Source: Rhodoferax sp. (lineage in GTDB: Bacteria; Pseudomonadota; Gammaproteobacteria; Burkholderiales; Burkholderiaceae_C). From it: DNA of 64,000 nucleotides. The stretch lies in the NCBI GenBank assembly GCA_019449595.1, contig JAGRPL010000004.1, positions 1,302,001 through 1,366,000 of the forward strand, given 5' to 3'. Each line of letters starts with the position of its first letter. Positions within the stretch are counted from its first letter, which is position 1. Below are positions 24,801 to 33,678 of this stretch, one piece after another. The position numbers and the translations under genes were made by a program. The notes beneath the pieces are model-generated. The model saw only the letters and a program-made list of their open reading frames with translations, was not told the DNA's origin and searched no databases.

Positions 24801-27214
24801 TACGTGCTGTCCGGCACGAGGGCGCTGGAGAGCAGCGCCTCAAACTCCGGCGCCGGCAGACCCGGTGCGCACAGGAAGCCCTGGTACGAGTCGCAGGACA
24901 GACCCTGCAGGTAATCGTGCTGCGCGGCGGTTTCCACCCCTTCGGCCACCACTTTGAGCTTGAGGGCGCGCGCCATGGCCACAATGGCCTCCACAATGGC
25001 GCGGTCGCTCTCGTCCTGCGGCAGACCCATCACGAAGGTGCGGTCGATCTTGAGCTTGGAAATCGGGAAGCGCTTGAGGTACGCCAGGCTGGAGTAGCCC
25101 GTGCCGAAGTCGTCAATGGCCAGACTCACCCCCAGCGCCGCCAGGGCATGCAGGCGGGCCAGCGCCTCGTTGGCGTCCTTGAGCAGGATCGACTCCGTGA
25201 GTTCGAGCTCCAACAGGGCCGGATTCAGGCCGGCGCTGCGAATGGCCAGGTCCACACCGGCGACAAAGTCGGTCTGCTGAAACTGCAGGGCCGACACGTT
25301 GACCGAGACCACCACCGGCTGCCCGGCCTGCTGCCAGCGGGCCGCCTGGCGCACCGCCTCGCCCATGACCCAGTTGCCAATGGGAATGATGAAACCCGAC
25401 TCCTCTGCCAAGGGAATGAAGACACCGGGCGGCACCTGGCCCAGCTCGGCATCGTTCCAGCGCAGCAGCGCCTCGGCGCCCTGCAGCCGCCCATCGGACA
25501 GCGACACCTGGGGCTGGTAGTGCAGCCGGAACAACCCCTGTTCCAGGCCCAGGCGCATGGCATGGTCCATCTTCATGCGCGAGAACAGGTCCACGTTCAT
25601 CTGGGGCTGGTAGAACCGGAAATTGCCACGGCCGCGATCCTTCACGCGGTACATGGCGGTGTCGGCGCACTGGATGAGGTCGTCGGGCGTGCCGCCGTCT
25701 TCGGGGCCCATCGCCACCCCGATGCTGCACCCCAGCGAGAAGGTCATGGTCTCGATCTGGAACGGCTGGGCCATCGCCTGCAGAATGCGCCTTGCCACCA
25801 CCTCGGCGCCCAGCGCATCGGCATCCGGCAGGTAGCCGACAAACTCGTCACCGCCCAGGCGGCACAGCGTGTCCACCTCCCGCAGGCTGGATTTGATGCG
25901 TTCGGCCACCTCCACCAGCACCCGGTCGCCAAAGGCGTGGCCCAGCGAATCATTGATCTGCTTGAAACGGTCCAGGTCAATGAAGAGAACGGCAAATGTG
26001 CCACCGTTGCGCAACGCCATGCGCAGGGCGCAGGCCATCTGCTGCCCCAGCATCAGCCGGTTGGGCAGCCCCGTGAGTGCGTCGGTGTAGGCCAGGGTTT
26101 CGATGCGTTTCTGTGCCTCCAAGCGCTCGGTGAGGTCCTTGAAGAACGCCACCGTGTGCTGCACGTCGCCCTGCTCGTCGCGCAGGGCCACCCAGGACAG
26201 CTCCACGGCGCAGGGCCGCTCGTTCACCATGCGCCAGACCTCGCCCGACCACAGACCGTTGATGGCCAGCCCCAGCTCCACCTGGTTGAAGAAGTCGGGT
26301 TGCTGTGGGTCATGGAACAGCGTGCGGGCCGAGCTGCCCACCAGCTGTGCCTGCGGGCAACCCGTCAACCGTTCACAGTGCGGGTTGACCTGCACGATCT
26401 CGAACGCCGCGTTGGTGATGAACACGGCGTCCGGGCTGAAATCAAACACCTTGGCGGCCAATCGCAAACGCGTCTGGTCTTGCACCTGCCGGGTGATGTC
26501 GCGGAAGGAGTACACCCGCCCCAGGGCGCGGCCCCGGCCATACTGCGGCAGGGTGACGCGCTCCAGCACGCGACCTGACCGCAACTGCAGGACATCGGTG
26601 GCCTCCAGCAGCAGTTCCCCGTTGATCTGGTGCAGGCGCTTCTGGTACGCCACGGGGTCCTGCACGCAGGCTGCCAGGTGCGCATGCAGCGCCCGGTGGT
26701 CACCGGACTCCAGAACGGCCGGCGGAATGTCCCACAGCTGCGCAAAGTGCCGGTTGTAGTTGCGCACGGCACCCATCAGGTCGGTCACCAGAATGCCATC
26801 CCCCGTGGACTCCAACGTGGCCCGCAACTCCGCCAGGCGCAGTTCCAGCTCGCTTTCGGTGCGCTGCTGGGGCCGCAGATCGCGCAAGCCCACCAGGAAT
26901 ACCGGCTCCTGCGGGTTCAGCCACACCCGGCTCACCCGGCGCTCCACGGGCACCGCAACCCCGTCGGCACATCGCAGCAGGGTATGGGACTGGATGAAAT
27001 CCGTCAGCCCCGCCGCCACGTCTTCCCAGAAATACAAATCCTCGGGCGTAGCGGTCAACTCGATGGCGGGCTTGCCCACCAGATCGCTGCTGGCCATTCC
27101 CACCAGCGTGGAGGCCACCTGGTTGACCGCCAGGATACGCAAGCTTTGGGGGTCAACCACCCAGACGGCCTCCAGCATGCCGTCGAGCAGGTTGGTCCAC
27201 CCAAAGGCGGTCAT
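24797..27214 (-). CDS. PAS-GGDEF-EAL cyclic-di-GMP protein
   Basis: 805-residue cytoplasmic regulator with several PAS domains in the first half (for example VWVVDPQSLRILAVN at the start), then GGDEF (CRLGGDEFVGYL, intact) and EAL (GAEALLRWND and DDFGTGYSSLAYL, intact). Both catalytic motifs are complete, so it could make or degrade c-di-GMP. No membrane helix or signal peptide is seen. Its ATG overlaps the stop of the HD-GYP gene (ATGA), giving a two-gene c-di-GMP operon. Confidence 0.88.
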   Translation of the reverse strand: MTAFGWTNLLDGMLEAVWVVDPQSLRILAVNQVASTLVGMASSDLVGKPAIELTATPEDLYFWEDVAAGLTDFIQSHTLLRCADGVAVPVERRVSRVWLNPQEPVFLVGLRDLRPQQRTESELELRLAELRATLESTGDGILVTDLMGAVRNYNRHFAQLWDIPPAVLESGDHRALHAHLAACVQDPVAYQKRLHQINGELLLEATDVLQLRSGRVLERVTLPQYGRGRALGRVYSFRDITRQVQDQTRLRLAAKVFDFSPDAVFITNAAFEIVQVNPHCERLTGCPQAQLVGSSARTLFHDPQQPDFFNQVELGLAINGLWSGEVWRMVNERPCAVELSWVALRDEQGDVQHTVAFFKDLTERLEAQKRIETLAYTDALTGLPNRLMLGQQMACALRMALRNGGTFAVLFIDLDRFKQINDSLGHAFGDRVLVEVAERIKSSLREVDTLCRLGGDEFVGYLPDADALGAEVVARRILQAMAQPFQIETMTFSLGCSIGVAMGPEDGGTPDDLIQCADTAMYRVKDRGRGNFRFYQPQMNVDLFSRMKMDHAMRLGLEQGLFRLHYQPQVSLSDGRLQGAEALLRWNDAELGQVPPGVFIPLAEESGFIIPIGNWVMGEAVRQAARWQQAGQPVVVSVNVSALQFQQTDFVAGVDLAIRSAGLNPALLELELTESILLKDANEALARLHALAALGVSLAIDDFGTGYSSLAYLKRFPISKLKIDRTFVMGLPQDESDRAIVEAIVAMARALKLKVVAEGVETAAQHDYLQGLSCDSYQGFLCAPGLPAPEFEALLSSALVPDSTY

Positions 27215-28500
27215 GCGTGGGTCTCTCGCATATGCGAGTCCACCGAGCGTTCAAAGAAGTAGGAAATGCGCTGGCGTGGCGCAAGGTATTCCAGCGCCGC
27301 GTTGGGCAGGCTCGTCGGCTTGACGCTTCGGCGGATGCTGACATGGGGGGTGCTCTCCATGTCCAGGATCAGCGCCTCGTGGCTGGGAACGGCCGGCTCG
27401 TGCACGATGACGCGGGGCTTGAGGGGCCGCGCCGAGTTGACCGATACCACCAGGGCATACCGGTCATCGAGCAGCTGCACCACCGACCCGGGGGGATAGA
27501 CCCCCATCATGCGGATGAACGCACTCAGGGTGGCTGCGTCATAACGGGACTTGAGCTGCGCAAAGATGAGCGCCAGCGCCTCGTGCGGCGTCATGGCCAC
27601 GCTGGGACGACTGGGATTGCACAGGTTGTCGTAGCGGTTCACCAGCGCCAGGATGCGGGCGCCCGCAGTCATGCCTGCGCCCTCAATCTGGCAGGGAAAG
27701 CCGCTGCCGTCCACCAGCTCGTGGTGCTGCGCCATGGCCAGCAGGGCACCCCGGGCCAGGTCCATGGTTTCGCCCATCTGCACGCCCTGCTCCACATGCT
27801 CCTGGTAGCGCCTGTAGTCCGCCGCGGCGGGCGTTTCCCCCAGCCAGCGCACGTGTTCGGGCAAATGCACCTTGCCGATGTCATGCAGGAAGGCCGCCAT
27901 GCCCAGGTCGACCAGATCGCTCTGGTGCATGCCCATGGCGCGCCCCAACAGGAGCGAGAGGACGGTGACGTTGACCGAGTGCATGGACGATTTTTCGCCC
28001 GCAGCCTCGCTCAGCAGCCGGATGGCGGATTCGCCGTCGGCCAGCATTTCCTGAACGAAACCGCGCACCATGGCCTGGCACTGGTTGGCCGCCATCTTGG
28101 GGTAGGCCTGTACCTGCTTGAGGGTGTTGCGGTACTGGTGCATGGCCTCGCCAAAGCGGCGCTCGCACACGGCCAGGCTGCGCTGCTGGGCGCGCAGCAG
28201 CCGGGCACGCTGTTCACGCGCATCGAGTTCCCGCTGCCGTGCGGCCAATGCGGCCTCCACGTCGGCGGCGTCCTGGGGCGACTTGGTGTCCACGGGAATC
28301 AGCGAATCGGGGTCGCTTTTCCCCATGTAGTGCCGCACCTGCCCCAGACCGAGTCCGGCAATGATGGCGAGCTGGCGCTCCGAGGTGATCCGGAAACTGC
28401 CGGTGGGAAAGGGATGCGCCATCCACCCCACGCCCAGGTCCACGAACATGCCGACCCGCAACTGGGCCACGTCAATCAACTCGAACGCTTCACTCTTCAT
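27211..28500 (-). CDS. HD-GYP cyclic-di-GMP phosphodiesterase with DUF3391-type N-terminus
   Basis: 429-residue protein. The N-terminus (IDVAQLRVGMFVDLGVGWMA) is the DUF3391-like domain common before HD-GYP domains. The HD motif is in FLHDIGKVHLPEH, and the second motif is HHELVDGSGFP, with Phe where Tyr is usual. The family hydrolyses c-di-GMP to GMP. I start at the ATG at 28500. It is followed, with overlap, by the PAS-GGDEF-EAL gene, so the two probably act in one circuit. Confidence 0.85.
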   Translation of the reverse strand: MKSEAFELIDVAQLRVGMFVDLGVGWMAHPFPTGSFRITSERQLAIIAGLGLGQVRHYMGKSDPDSLIPVDTKSPQDAADVEAALAARQRELDAREQRARLLRAQQRSLAVCERRFGEAMHQYRNTLKQVQAYPKMAANQCQAMVRGFVQEMLADGESAIRLLSEAAGEKSSMHSVNVTVLSLLLGRAMGMHQSDLVDLGMAAFLHDIGKVHLPEHVRWLGETPAAADYRRYQEHVEQGVQMGETMDLARGALLAMAQHHELVDGSGFPCQIEGAGMTAGARILALVNRYDNLCNPSRPSVAMTPHEALALIFAQLKSRYDAATLSAFIRMMGVYPPGSVVQLLDDRYALVVSVNSARPLKPRVIVHEPAVPSHEALILDMESTPHVSIRRSVKPTSLPNAALEYLAPRQRISYFFERSVDSHMRETHA

Positions 28501-28575
28501 ATACCGCTTACCAACGAACCCAGACACCAGGCCACTCTGCGGTTGCCTTTGTTATTCAAACCCACCGTTTCCGCG

Positions 28576-29532
28576 CTAGATAGCATACCCGGACACAATC
28601 TGCTGGCATTGAACCTGCGCGACAAGCCGGTGCACGTCGTCCGCAGCGCACAGGCCGGTTCCCGAACTCATCAGCGCGGCGCTGGCGCAGGCCACACCGT
28701 AGCGAAACGCCTGCACCACATCCTGGCCGGCCGCCAGCGCCCAGACCATGCCGGCAACAAAGCTGTCCCCCGCCCCCACGGCACTGACCACGGTCACGGG
28801 CAGGGGCGGCGCAAACACGCATTCGCCGGCCGTGACGAGCAGGGCCCCCTGTTCGCCCAGCGAGACCACCACCACTTCGGCGCGGCCCGCCCGTATCCAG
28901 TCCTGCGCCGCATGCTGCAATTCACCCATGGTGCCCAGCGTGCGTCCGGTGAGGTCGCGGATTTCCCGCAGGCTCGGCTTGACCAGGAAAACCCCCTGCT
29001 CCAGCGCCTTGGCCAGCGCCGGACCGGATGTGTCCACCACCAGCCGTGCGCCCGCAGCCCGTGCCCACTGGCCCAGGCGGGCATAAAAATCGTCCGGCAC
29101 GCCAGGCGGCAGACTGCCGCTACCCACCACGAAACCGGGTACGGGGTGCAGGGCCGCCACCCGGTCCAGACAGGCCTGCCACTCGGGCGCCGACAGGGTA
29201 GGCCCTGGCAACACAAACCGGTACTCCTGCGCACTGCTGCTTTCCGCCACCGTGAAGCTCTCGCGGGTGTGCCCGGCAATGGGCACCGGCAGACCGGGCA
29301 CGCCCTCCTCGCCCAGCAGCGCCGCTAGCATCTGGCCGGTTGAGCCTCCCAGGGTGTAGAGCGCGGACACCCGGGCCCCCAGGCGATGCAGCACGCGTGC
29401 CACATTCACCCCACCGCCCCCCGGGTGCCGCTGCACCTGCTGGCAGCGCAGCTTGTGGGCTGGGCGCACCTGCGCGGTGCTGGCCGACACGTCCAGCGCC
29501 GGGTTGATGGTGACTGTCAGGATTTCAGCCAT
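28576..29532 (-). CDS. PfkB-family sugar kinase (phosphofructokinase-like)
   Basis: 318-residue ribokinase-fold kinase. The N-terminal TVTINPALDVSAS and PGGGGVNVARVLHRLGA form the substrate-binding part; GAGDSFVAGMVWAL carries the catalytic Asp and anion hole. The start resembles PfkB/FruK/LacC (ITLTxNPAxD), so fructose 6-phosphate or fructose 1-phosphate is the likely substrate. It ends close to the HD-GYP gene and lies 32 bases after phaB, in the same direction, so it may be co-transcribed with the polyhydroxybutyrate genes. Confidence 0.82.
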   Translation of the reverse strand: MAEILTVTINPALDVSASTAQVRPAHKLRCQQVQRHPGGGGVNVARVLHRLGARVSALYTLGGSTGQMLAALLGEEGVPGLPVPIAGHTRESFTVAESSSAQEYRFVLPGPTLSAPEWQACLDRVAALHPVPGFVVGSGSLPPGVPDDFYARLGQWARAAGARLVVDTSGPALAKALEQGVFLVKPSLREIRDLTGRTLGTMGELQHAAQDWIRAGRAEVVVVSLGEQGALLVTAGECVFAPPLPVTVVSAVGAGDSFVAGMVWALAAGQDVVQAFRYGVACASAALMSSGTGLCAADDVHRLVAQVQCQQIVSGYAI

Positions 29533-29564
29533 GGGGCAATGGGACGCAGTACCGGCCAGGTCCG

Positions 29565-30302
29565 TCAGCCCATGTGCAAGCCGCCGTTGACCGAGAAATC
29601 CGCGCCGGTGGAGTAACCCCCTTCGTTGGATGCCAGCCAGGCAATGATGGAAGCAATCTCGCTGGGCTCGCCCAGGCGCTTGACAGGCACGGTCGCCACG
29701 ATCTTGGCCAGCACGTCTTCCCGGATGGCCTTGACCATGTCCGTGCCGATGTAGCCGGGGCTGACGGTATTGACCGTCACGCCCTTGGAGGCCAGCTCCT
29801 GCGCCAGCGCCATGGTGAAACCGTGCATGCCCGCCTTGGCCGCCGAATAGTTGGTTTGTCCGGCCTGGCCCTTTTCGCCGTTGACCGAGGAAATGTTGAT
29901 GATGCGACCCCAGCCTTTTTCCACCATGTCCGCCACCACCTGCTTGGTGACGTTGAACATGCTGTTGAGGTTGGTCTCGATCACGGCGTCCCAGTCTTCG
30001 CGGGACATTTTCAGGAACATGCGGTCGCGGGTAATGCCGGCGTTGTTCACCAGCACGTCAATGGTCCCGTGCTCGGCCTTGGTCTTGGTGAACGCCTCGA
30101 CGGTGGAATCCCAGTTGCCCACATTGCCCACCGAGGCGTAGAAGGTGTATCCCAATGCCGCCTGCTCGGCAATCCATTTGCCGTGGTCACGGGTCGGGCC
30201 GCAGCCGGCCACCACCTTGAATCCCTCCTTGAACAGGCGCTGGCAAATGGCGGTACCGATGCCACCCATGCCACCGGTCACGTAGGCTACTTTTTGACTC
30301 AT
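29565..30302 (-). CDS. phaB: Acetoacetyl-CoA reductase
   Basis: 245-residue short-chain dehydrogenase that reduces acetoacetyl-CoA to (R)-3-hydroxybutyryl-CoA with NADPH. The nucleotide motif is TGGMGGIGTAI, the active-site Ser is in NISSVNGEKGQAGQTNYSAAK, and Tyr/Lys of YSAAK complete the triad. The GEKGQ-GQTNYSAAK stretch is specific for PhaB. ATG at 30302; it is downstream of phaA, completing the set for PHB. Confidence 0.94.
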   Translation of the reverse strand: MSQKVAYVTGGMGGIGTAICQRLFKEGFKVVAGCGPTRDHGKWIAEQAALGYTFYASVGNVGNWDSTVEAFTKTKAEHGTIDVLVNNAGITRDRMFLKMSREDWDAVIETNLNSMFNVTKQVVADMVEKGWGRIINISSVNGEKGQAGQTNYSAAKAGMHGFTMALAQELASKGVTVNTVSPGYIGTDMVKAIREDVLAKIVATVPVKRLGEPSEIASIIAWLASNEGGYSTGADFSVNGGLHMG

Positions 30303-30386
30303 GTTTGACTCCTCGTTGTTTTCTTGCTTGAAACCTCGCGGGGCGAACCGCCATGCGGCACCGCCCCGCCCCTCCATGTGTGGCGC

Positions 30387-31565
30387 TCAGCGCTCGATCG
30401 TCAGGGCCACGCCCATGCCACCGCCGATGCACAGGCTGGCAATCCCCTTCTTCGCGTCGCGACGCTGCATTTCGTGCAGCAGGGTGACCAGAATGCGGCA
30501 ACCGGACGCGCCAATCGGGTGGCCAATGGCAATGGCGCCGCCATTGACGTTGACCTTGCTGGTGTCCCAGCCCATCGCGTTGTTCACGGCGCAGGCCTGG
30601 GCGGCAAAGGCCTCGTTGATTTCCAGCAGGTCCAGGTCCTGGGCCTTCCAGCCGGCACGGGCCAGCGCCTTTTGCGACGCCGGCACAGGGCCCATGCCCA
30701 TCAGCGCCGGGTCCAGCCCGCTGGTGGCAAAGCTGGCAATGCGTCCCATGGGCTTGAGGCCCAGGGCGGCGGCCTTCTTGGCCGTCATCACCATCACGGC
30801 AGCCGCGCCGTCATTGATGCCGGAGGCGTTGCCCGCCGTCACCGCACCAGCCTTGTCGAACGCCGGGCGCAGGCCTGCCAGCGCCTCGGCTGAGGACTTG
30901 CGGTTGAGGTACTCGTCGGCCGCAAACACCAGGGGGTCGCCCTTCTTCTGCGCAATGCTGAACGGCACGATCTCGTCCTTGAACTTGCCGGCGTCCTGTG
31001 CGGCGGCGGCCTTCTGCTGGCTGGCCAACGCCAGGGCGTCCTGCATCTCGCGGGTGATGCCGTACTTCTTGGCCACGTTCTCGGCAGTGATGCCCATGTG
31101 GTACTGGTTGTAGACGTCCCACAGACCGTCGACGATCATGGAGTCGATCATTTTCCAGTCGCCCATGCGCTGGCCGTCGCGCGAGCCCAGCAGCACATGC
31201 GGGCTGGCGCTCATGTTTTCCTGGCCACCGGCAATCACGATCTCGCTGTCACCGTAGGCGACCGCCTGCGCGGCCAGCATGACGGACTTGAGGCCGGAGC
31301 CGCACACGGCGTTGATGGTCAGCGCCGGCGTCTCCTGCGGCAGCCCGCTCTTGATCAGGGACTGGCGGGCCGGGTTCTGCCCCACACCCGCGGCCAGAAC
31401 CTGGCCCAGAATCACTTCACCCACCTGTTCGGGGGCCAGGCCGGTGCGCTCCAGCAGGCTCTTGATGACGGCAGCGCCCAGGTCAGTGGCCGGGGTCTTG
31501 GCCAGGGTGCCACCGAACTTGCCCACGGCGGTACGGGCGGCTGAAACGATAACGATGTCTTCCAT
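30387..31565 (-). CDS. phaA: Acetyl-CoA acetyltransferase (beta-ketothiolase)
   Basis: 392-residue thiolase condensing two acetyl-CoA to acetoacetyl-CoA. The acyl-accepting Cys is in INAVCGSGLKSV, the catalytic His in GGAIAIGHPIGASG, and the second Cys in SLCIGGGMG. Length matches biosynthetic thiolases. It sits between phaC and phaB on the same strand, the usual order in this group. Confidence 0.93.
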   Translation of the reverse strand: MEDIVIVSAARTAVGKFGGTLAKTPATDLGAAVIKSLLERTGLAPEQVGEVILGQVLAAGVGQNPARQSLIKSGLPQETPALTINAVCGSGLKSVMLAAQAVAYGDSEIVIAGGQENMSASPHVLLGSRDGQRMGDWKMIDSMIVDGLWDVYNQYHMGITAENVAKKYGITREMQDALALASQQKAAAAQDAGKFKDEIVPFSIAQKKGDPLVFAADEYLNRKSSAEALAGLRPAFDKAGAVTAGNASGINDGAAAVMVMTAKKAAALGLKPMGRIASFATSGLDPALMGMGPVPASQKALARAGWKAQDLDLLEINEAFAAQACAVNNAMGWDTSKVNVNGGAIAIGHPIGASGCRILVTLLHEMQRRDAKKGIASLCIGGGMGVALTIER

Positions 31566-31598
31566 GCTTCTCTCCAGGGATGCGATAACTAAAAGGGC

Positions 31599-33317
31599 TC
31601 AGGCGCGGACCTTGACATAGCTGCCAGGTGCCGGCTGCAAAGCCTTGTATTTTCCCTTACCGTAGGTCTTGGGTGCCGCGACCTGCTTGCCGGCATGGCT
31701 CTTGAGCCAATGTGCCCAATCCGTCCACCAGCTGCCGGGGTGCTCCACAGCCCCGTCCAGCCAGGCGGCATGGGTTTTGGGGAATTTGCCGTCGCTGCGA
31801 ATCCAGTGGCTGCGCTTGTTCTTGGCCGGCGGGTTGATGACCCCGGCAATGTGGCCCGAGGCCCCCATGACAAAGCGTTTCTTGCCCGGCAGCACCTGGG
31901 TGGAGGCGTAGGCGCCGCCAATGGGCACGATGTGGTCTTCCCGCGAGCCGTAGATATAGACGGGGATGTCCACCCGGCCCAGGTCGATCTTCTGCCCGCA
32001 CACGGTGGCGGCGCCGGGCTTGACCAGGTTGTTTTCCAGGTAGGTGTTGCGCAGGTACCAGGCGTACCAGGGGCCGGGCAGGTTGGTGCTGTCGGAGTTC
32101 CAGTACAGCAGGTCAAACGGGGGGGGTGTTTCGCCCTTGAGGTAGTTGCCCACCACGTAGTTCCACACCAGGTCGTTGGGCCGCAGGAAGCTGAAGGTGG
32201 AAGCCAGGTCCTTGCCCTTCATGAGGCCTCCGTGGCCCATTTCCTTCTCGCGGTACTGCACGAAGGCTTCATCGATGAAGACATCCAGGACACCGGTGTC
32301 GGAAAAGTCCAGGAACGACGTCAGCAGGGTGGCGCTGGCCACCGGCTGTTCGCCGCGCGCGGCCAGCACGGCCAGCGCCGTGCCCAGCATGGTGCCGCCC
32401 ACGCAGAAGCCCAGGGTATTGATGGCCGGTGCGCCGCTGATCTCGCGCACCACGGAAATGGCCTTGATGACCGCGTGTTCGATGTAATCGTCCCAGGTGG
32501 CCTGCGCCAGCGAGGCATCCGGGTTGCGCCAGCTCACCACGAAGGTACGGTGGCCCTGCTCCACGGCGTAGCGCACCAGCGAGTTATCGGGCTGCAGGTC
32601 CAGGATGTAGAACTTGTTGATGCACGGCGGCACCAGCAGGAAGGGTTTCTCGTAGACCTTGGCAGTAAGCGGCTTGTATTCGATGAGTTGGAAGTACGGG
32701 TTTTCAAACACCACCGCCCCTTCGGTGGTGGCCACGTTGCGGCCCACCTCGAACAGGCTCTCGTCGGTCATGGAGACATGGCCCTGGCGCAGGTCGTGCA
32801 CCAGGTTGTGCAGGCCCTTGGCAATGCTTTCGCCCTGTGTCTCCACGGCCAGCTTCTGTGCCTCGGCGTTGAAGGCCAGGAAGTTGCTGGGGGCGGCAGC
32901 CGCCATCCACTGCTCCACGGCAAAACGGATACGGTTGCGGGTCTTGGGGTCGGTTTCCACGGCGTCGACCAGCCCCATCAGGGTGCGGGCGTTGAGCAGA
33001 TACACGGCCGCGGAAAAGGCTGCCAGGGGGTTGCTGTTCCAGGCCGCGTCGGCAAAGCGCCGGTCCGAACCCGGCACCGGTGCGGCAAACCCCTGGCTGA
33101 ACAAGCCGAACGCGTCCTGCAGGTACTGCTGCTGCAGGGCCTGCAGCTTGTCCGGCGCAAAGCGGATCTCGGGAGGTTTGCAACCCGACGCCGCGGAGGC
33201 TGCGCCCCCCAGGTCTATGGCCTGAAACGACTGCAGGGCATGGGCCCAGCTGTCCGTCATGGATTGCTGGAACTGATGGGCCGCCTGGGTCCAGAAATCG
33301 GAAGCGTTCTGCGTCAC
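31599..33317 (-). CDS. phaC: Class I poly(3-hydroxyalkanoate) synthase
   Basis: 572-residue polymerase. The lipase-box-like motif GFCVGGTMLG holds the catalytic Cys, and the alpha/beta-hydrolase core is followed by SGHIAGVINPP with the catalytic His region. The start is a GTG at 33317 preceded by AAGGG; the open frame further upstream reads through the intergenic palindrome and is rejected. It heads the phaC-phaA-phaB operon and is divergent from a small membrane-protein gene. Confidence 0.93.
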   Translation of the reverse strand: MTQNASDFWTQAAHQFQQSMTDSWAHALQSFQAIDLGGAASAASGCKPPEIRFAPDKLQALQQQYLQDAFGLFSQGFAAPVPGSDRRFADAAWNSNPLAAFSAAVYLLNARTLMGLVDAVETDPKTRNRIRFAVEQWMAAAAPSNFLAFNAEAQKLAVETQGESIAKGLHNLVHDLRQGHVSMTDESLFEVGRNVATTEGAVVFENPYFQLIEYKPLTAKVYEKPFLLVPPCINKFYILDLQPDNSLVRYAVEQGHRTFVVSWRNPDASLAQATWDDYIEHAVIKAISVVREISGAPAINTLGFCVGGTMLGTALAVLAARGEQPVASATLLTSFLDFSDTGVLDVFIDEAFVQYREKEMGHGGLMKGKDLASTFSFLRPNDLVWNYVVGNYLKGETPPPFDLLYWNSDSTNLPGPWYAWYLRNTYLENNLVKPGAATVCGQKIDLGRVDIPVYIYGSREDHIVPIGGAYASTQVLPGKKRFVMGASGHIAGVINPPAKNKRSHWIRSDGKFPKTHAAWLDGAVEHPGSWWTDWAHWLKSHAGKQVAAPKTYGKGKYKALQPAPGSYVKVRA

Positions 33318-33356
33318 AACGTTACCCTTTAATAGAACACATCTTGCAACGTAGTA

Positions 33357-33386
33357 TGTCAGGATAAGTCCTTCGATATCCTGACA
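33357..33386. promoter_or_regulatory. Perfect inverted repeat between phaC and a divergent gene
   Basis: Arms TGTCAGGATA and TATCCTGACA (10 bp, perfect) flank a 10-nt spacer. It lies between divergent start codons (33317 and 33406) and has no T-run, so an operator is more likely than a terminator. The regulator is not known. Confidence 0.5.
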
Positions 33387-33405
33387 CACCTCAATCGGAA
33401 ACCCT

Positions 33406-33678
33406 ATGTACCTCATTCCCATCGGCTGGCTGTATGTGGCCCTCATGATGAGCGTGGCCGAGGCCACCAACAGCAACGGCACCGTGCTGGGCGCGGTCTT
33501 CACTTTCCTGCTGTACGGGCTGCTTCCGGTCGGGCTGCTGCTCTATTTCATGGGCACGCCGGCGCGCAAGCGCGCCATCCGGGCGCGGGAGGCCGCCGAA
33601 CGACAGGCCTCACTCCAGCCAGATGCAGGCAGCCTGACGGCCGCTGACACGGTCCCGCCGGTAGGAAAAGAACCGTGA
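33406..33678 (+). CDS. Small two-helix membrane protein of unknown function
   Basis: 90-residue protein with two hydrophobic segments (about residues 3-17 and 28-48), a positively charged stretch (ARKRAIRAREAAERQ) and an Ala/Pro-rich tail. I do not recognise a family with certainty. Its 3' end overlaps the pgeF 3' end by 69 bases (convergent), which is unusually long and could mean that the tail is not essential. It is divergent from phaC across a palindrome, so it may be regulated with polyhydroxybutyrate synthesis. Confidence 0.6.
   Translation: MYLIPIGWLYVALMMSVAEATNSNGTVLGAVFTFLLYGLLPVGLLLYFMGTPARKRAIRAREAAERQASLQPDAGSLTAADTVPPVGKEP

Noticed and set aside
24668-26578. Long plus-strand open frame (636 codons)
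   Set aside because: Antisense to the PAS-GGDEF-EAL gene, whose motifs are clear on the other strand.
27217-29328. Very long plus-strand open frame (703 codons)
   Set aside because: It lies opposite the HD-GYP and PfkB genes, is rich in His/Gln/Arg without any family motif, and results from high GC on the antisense strand.
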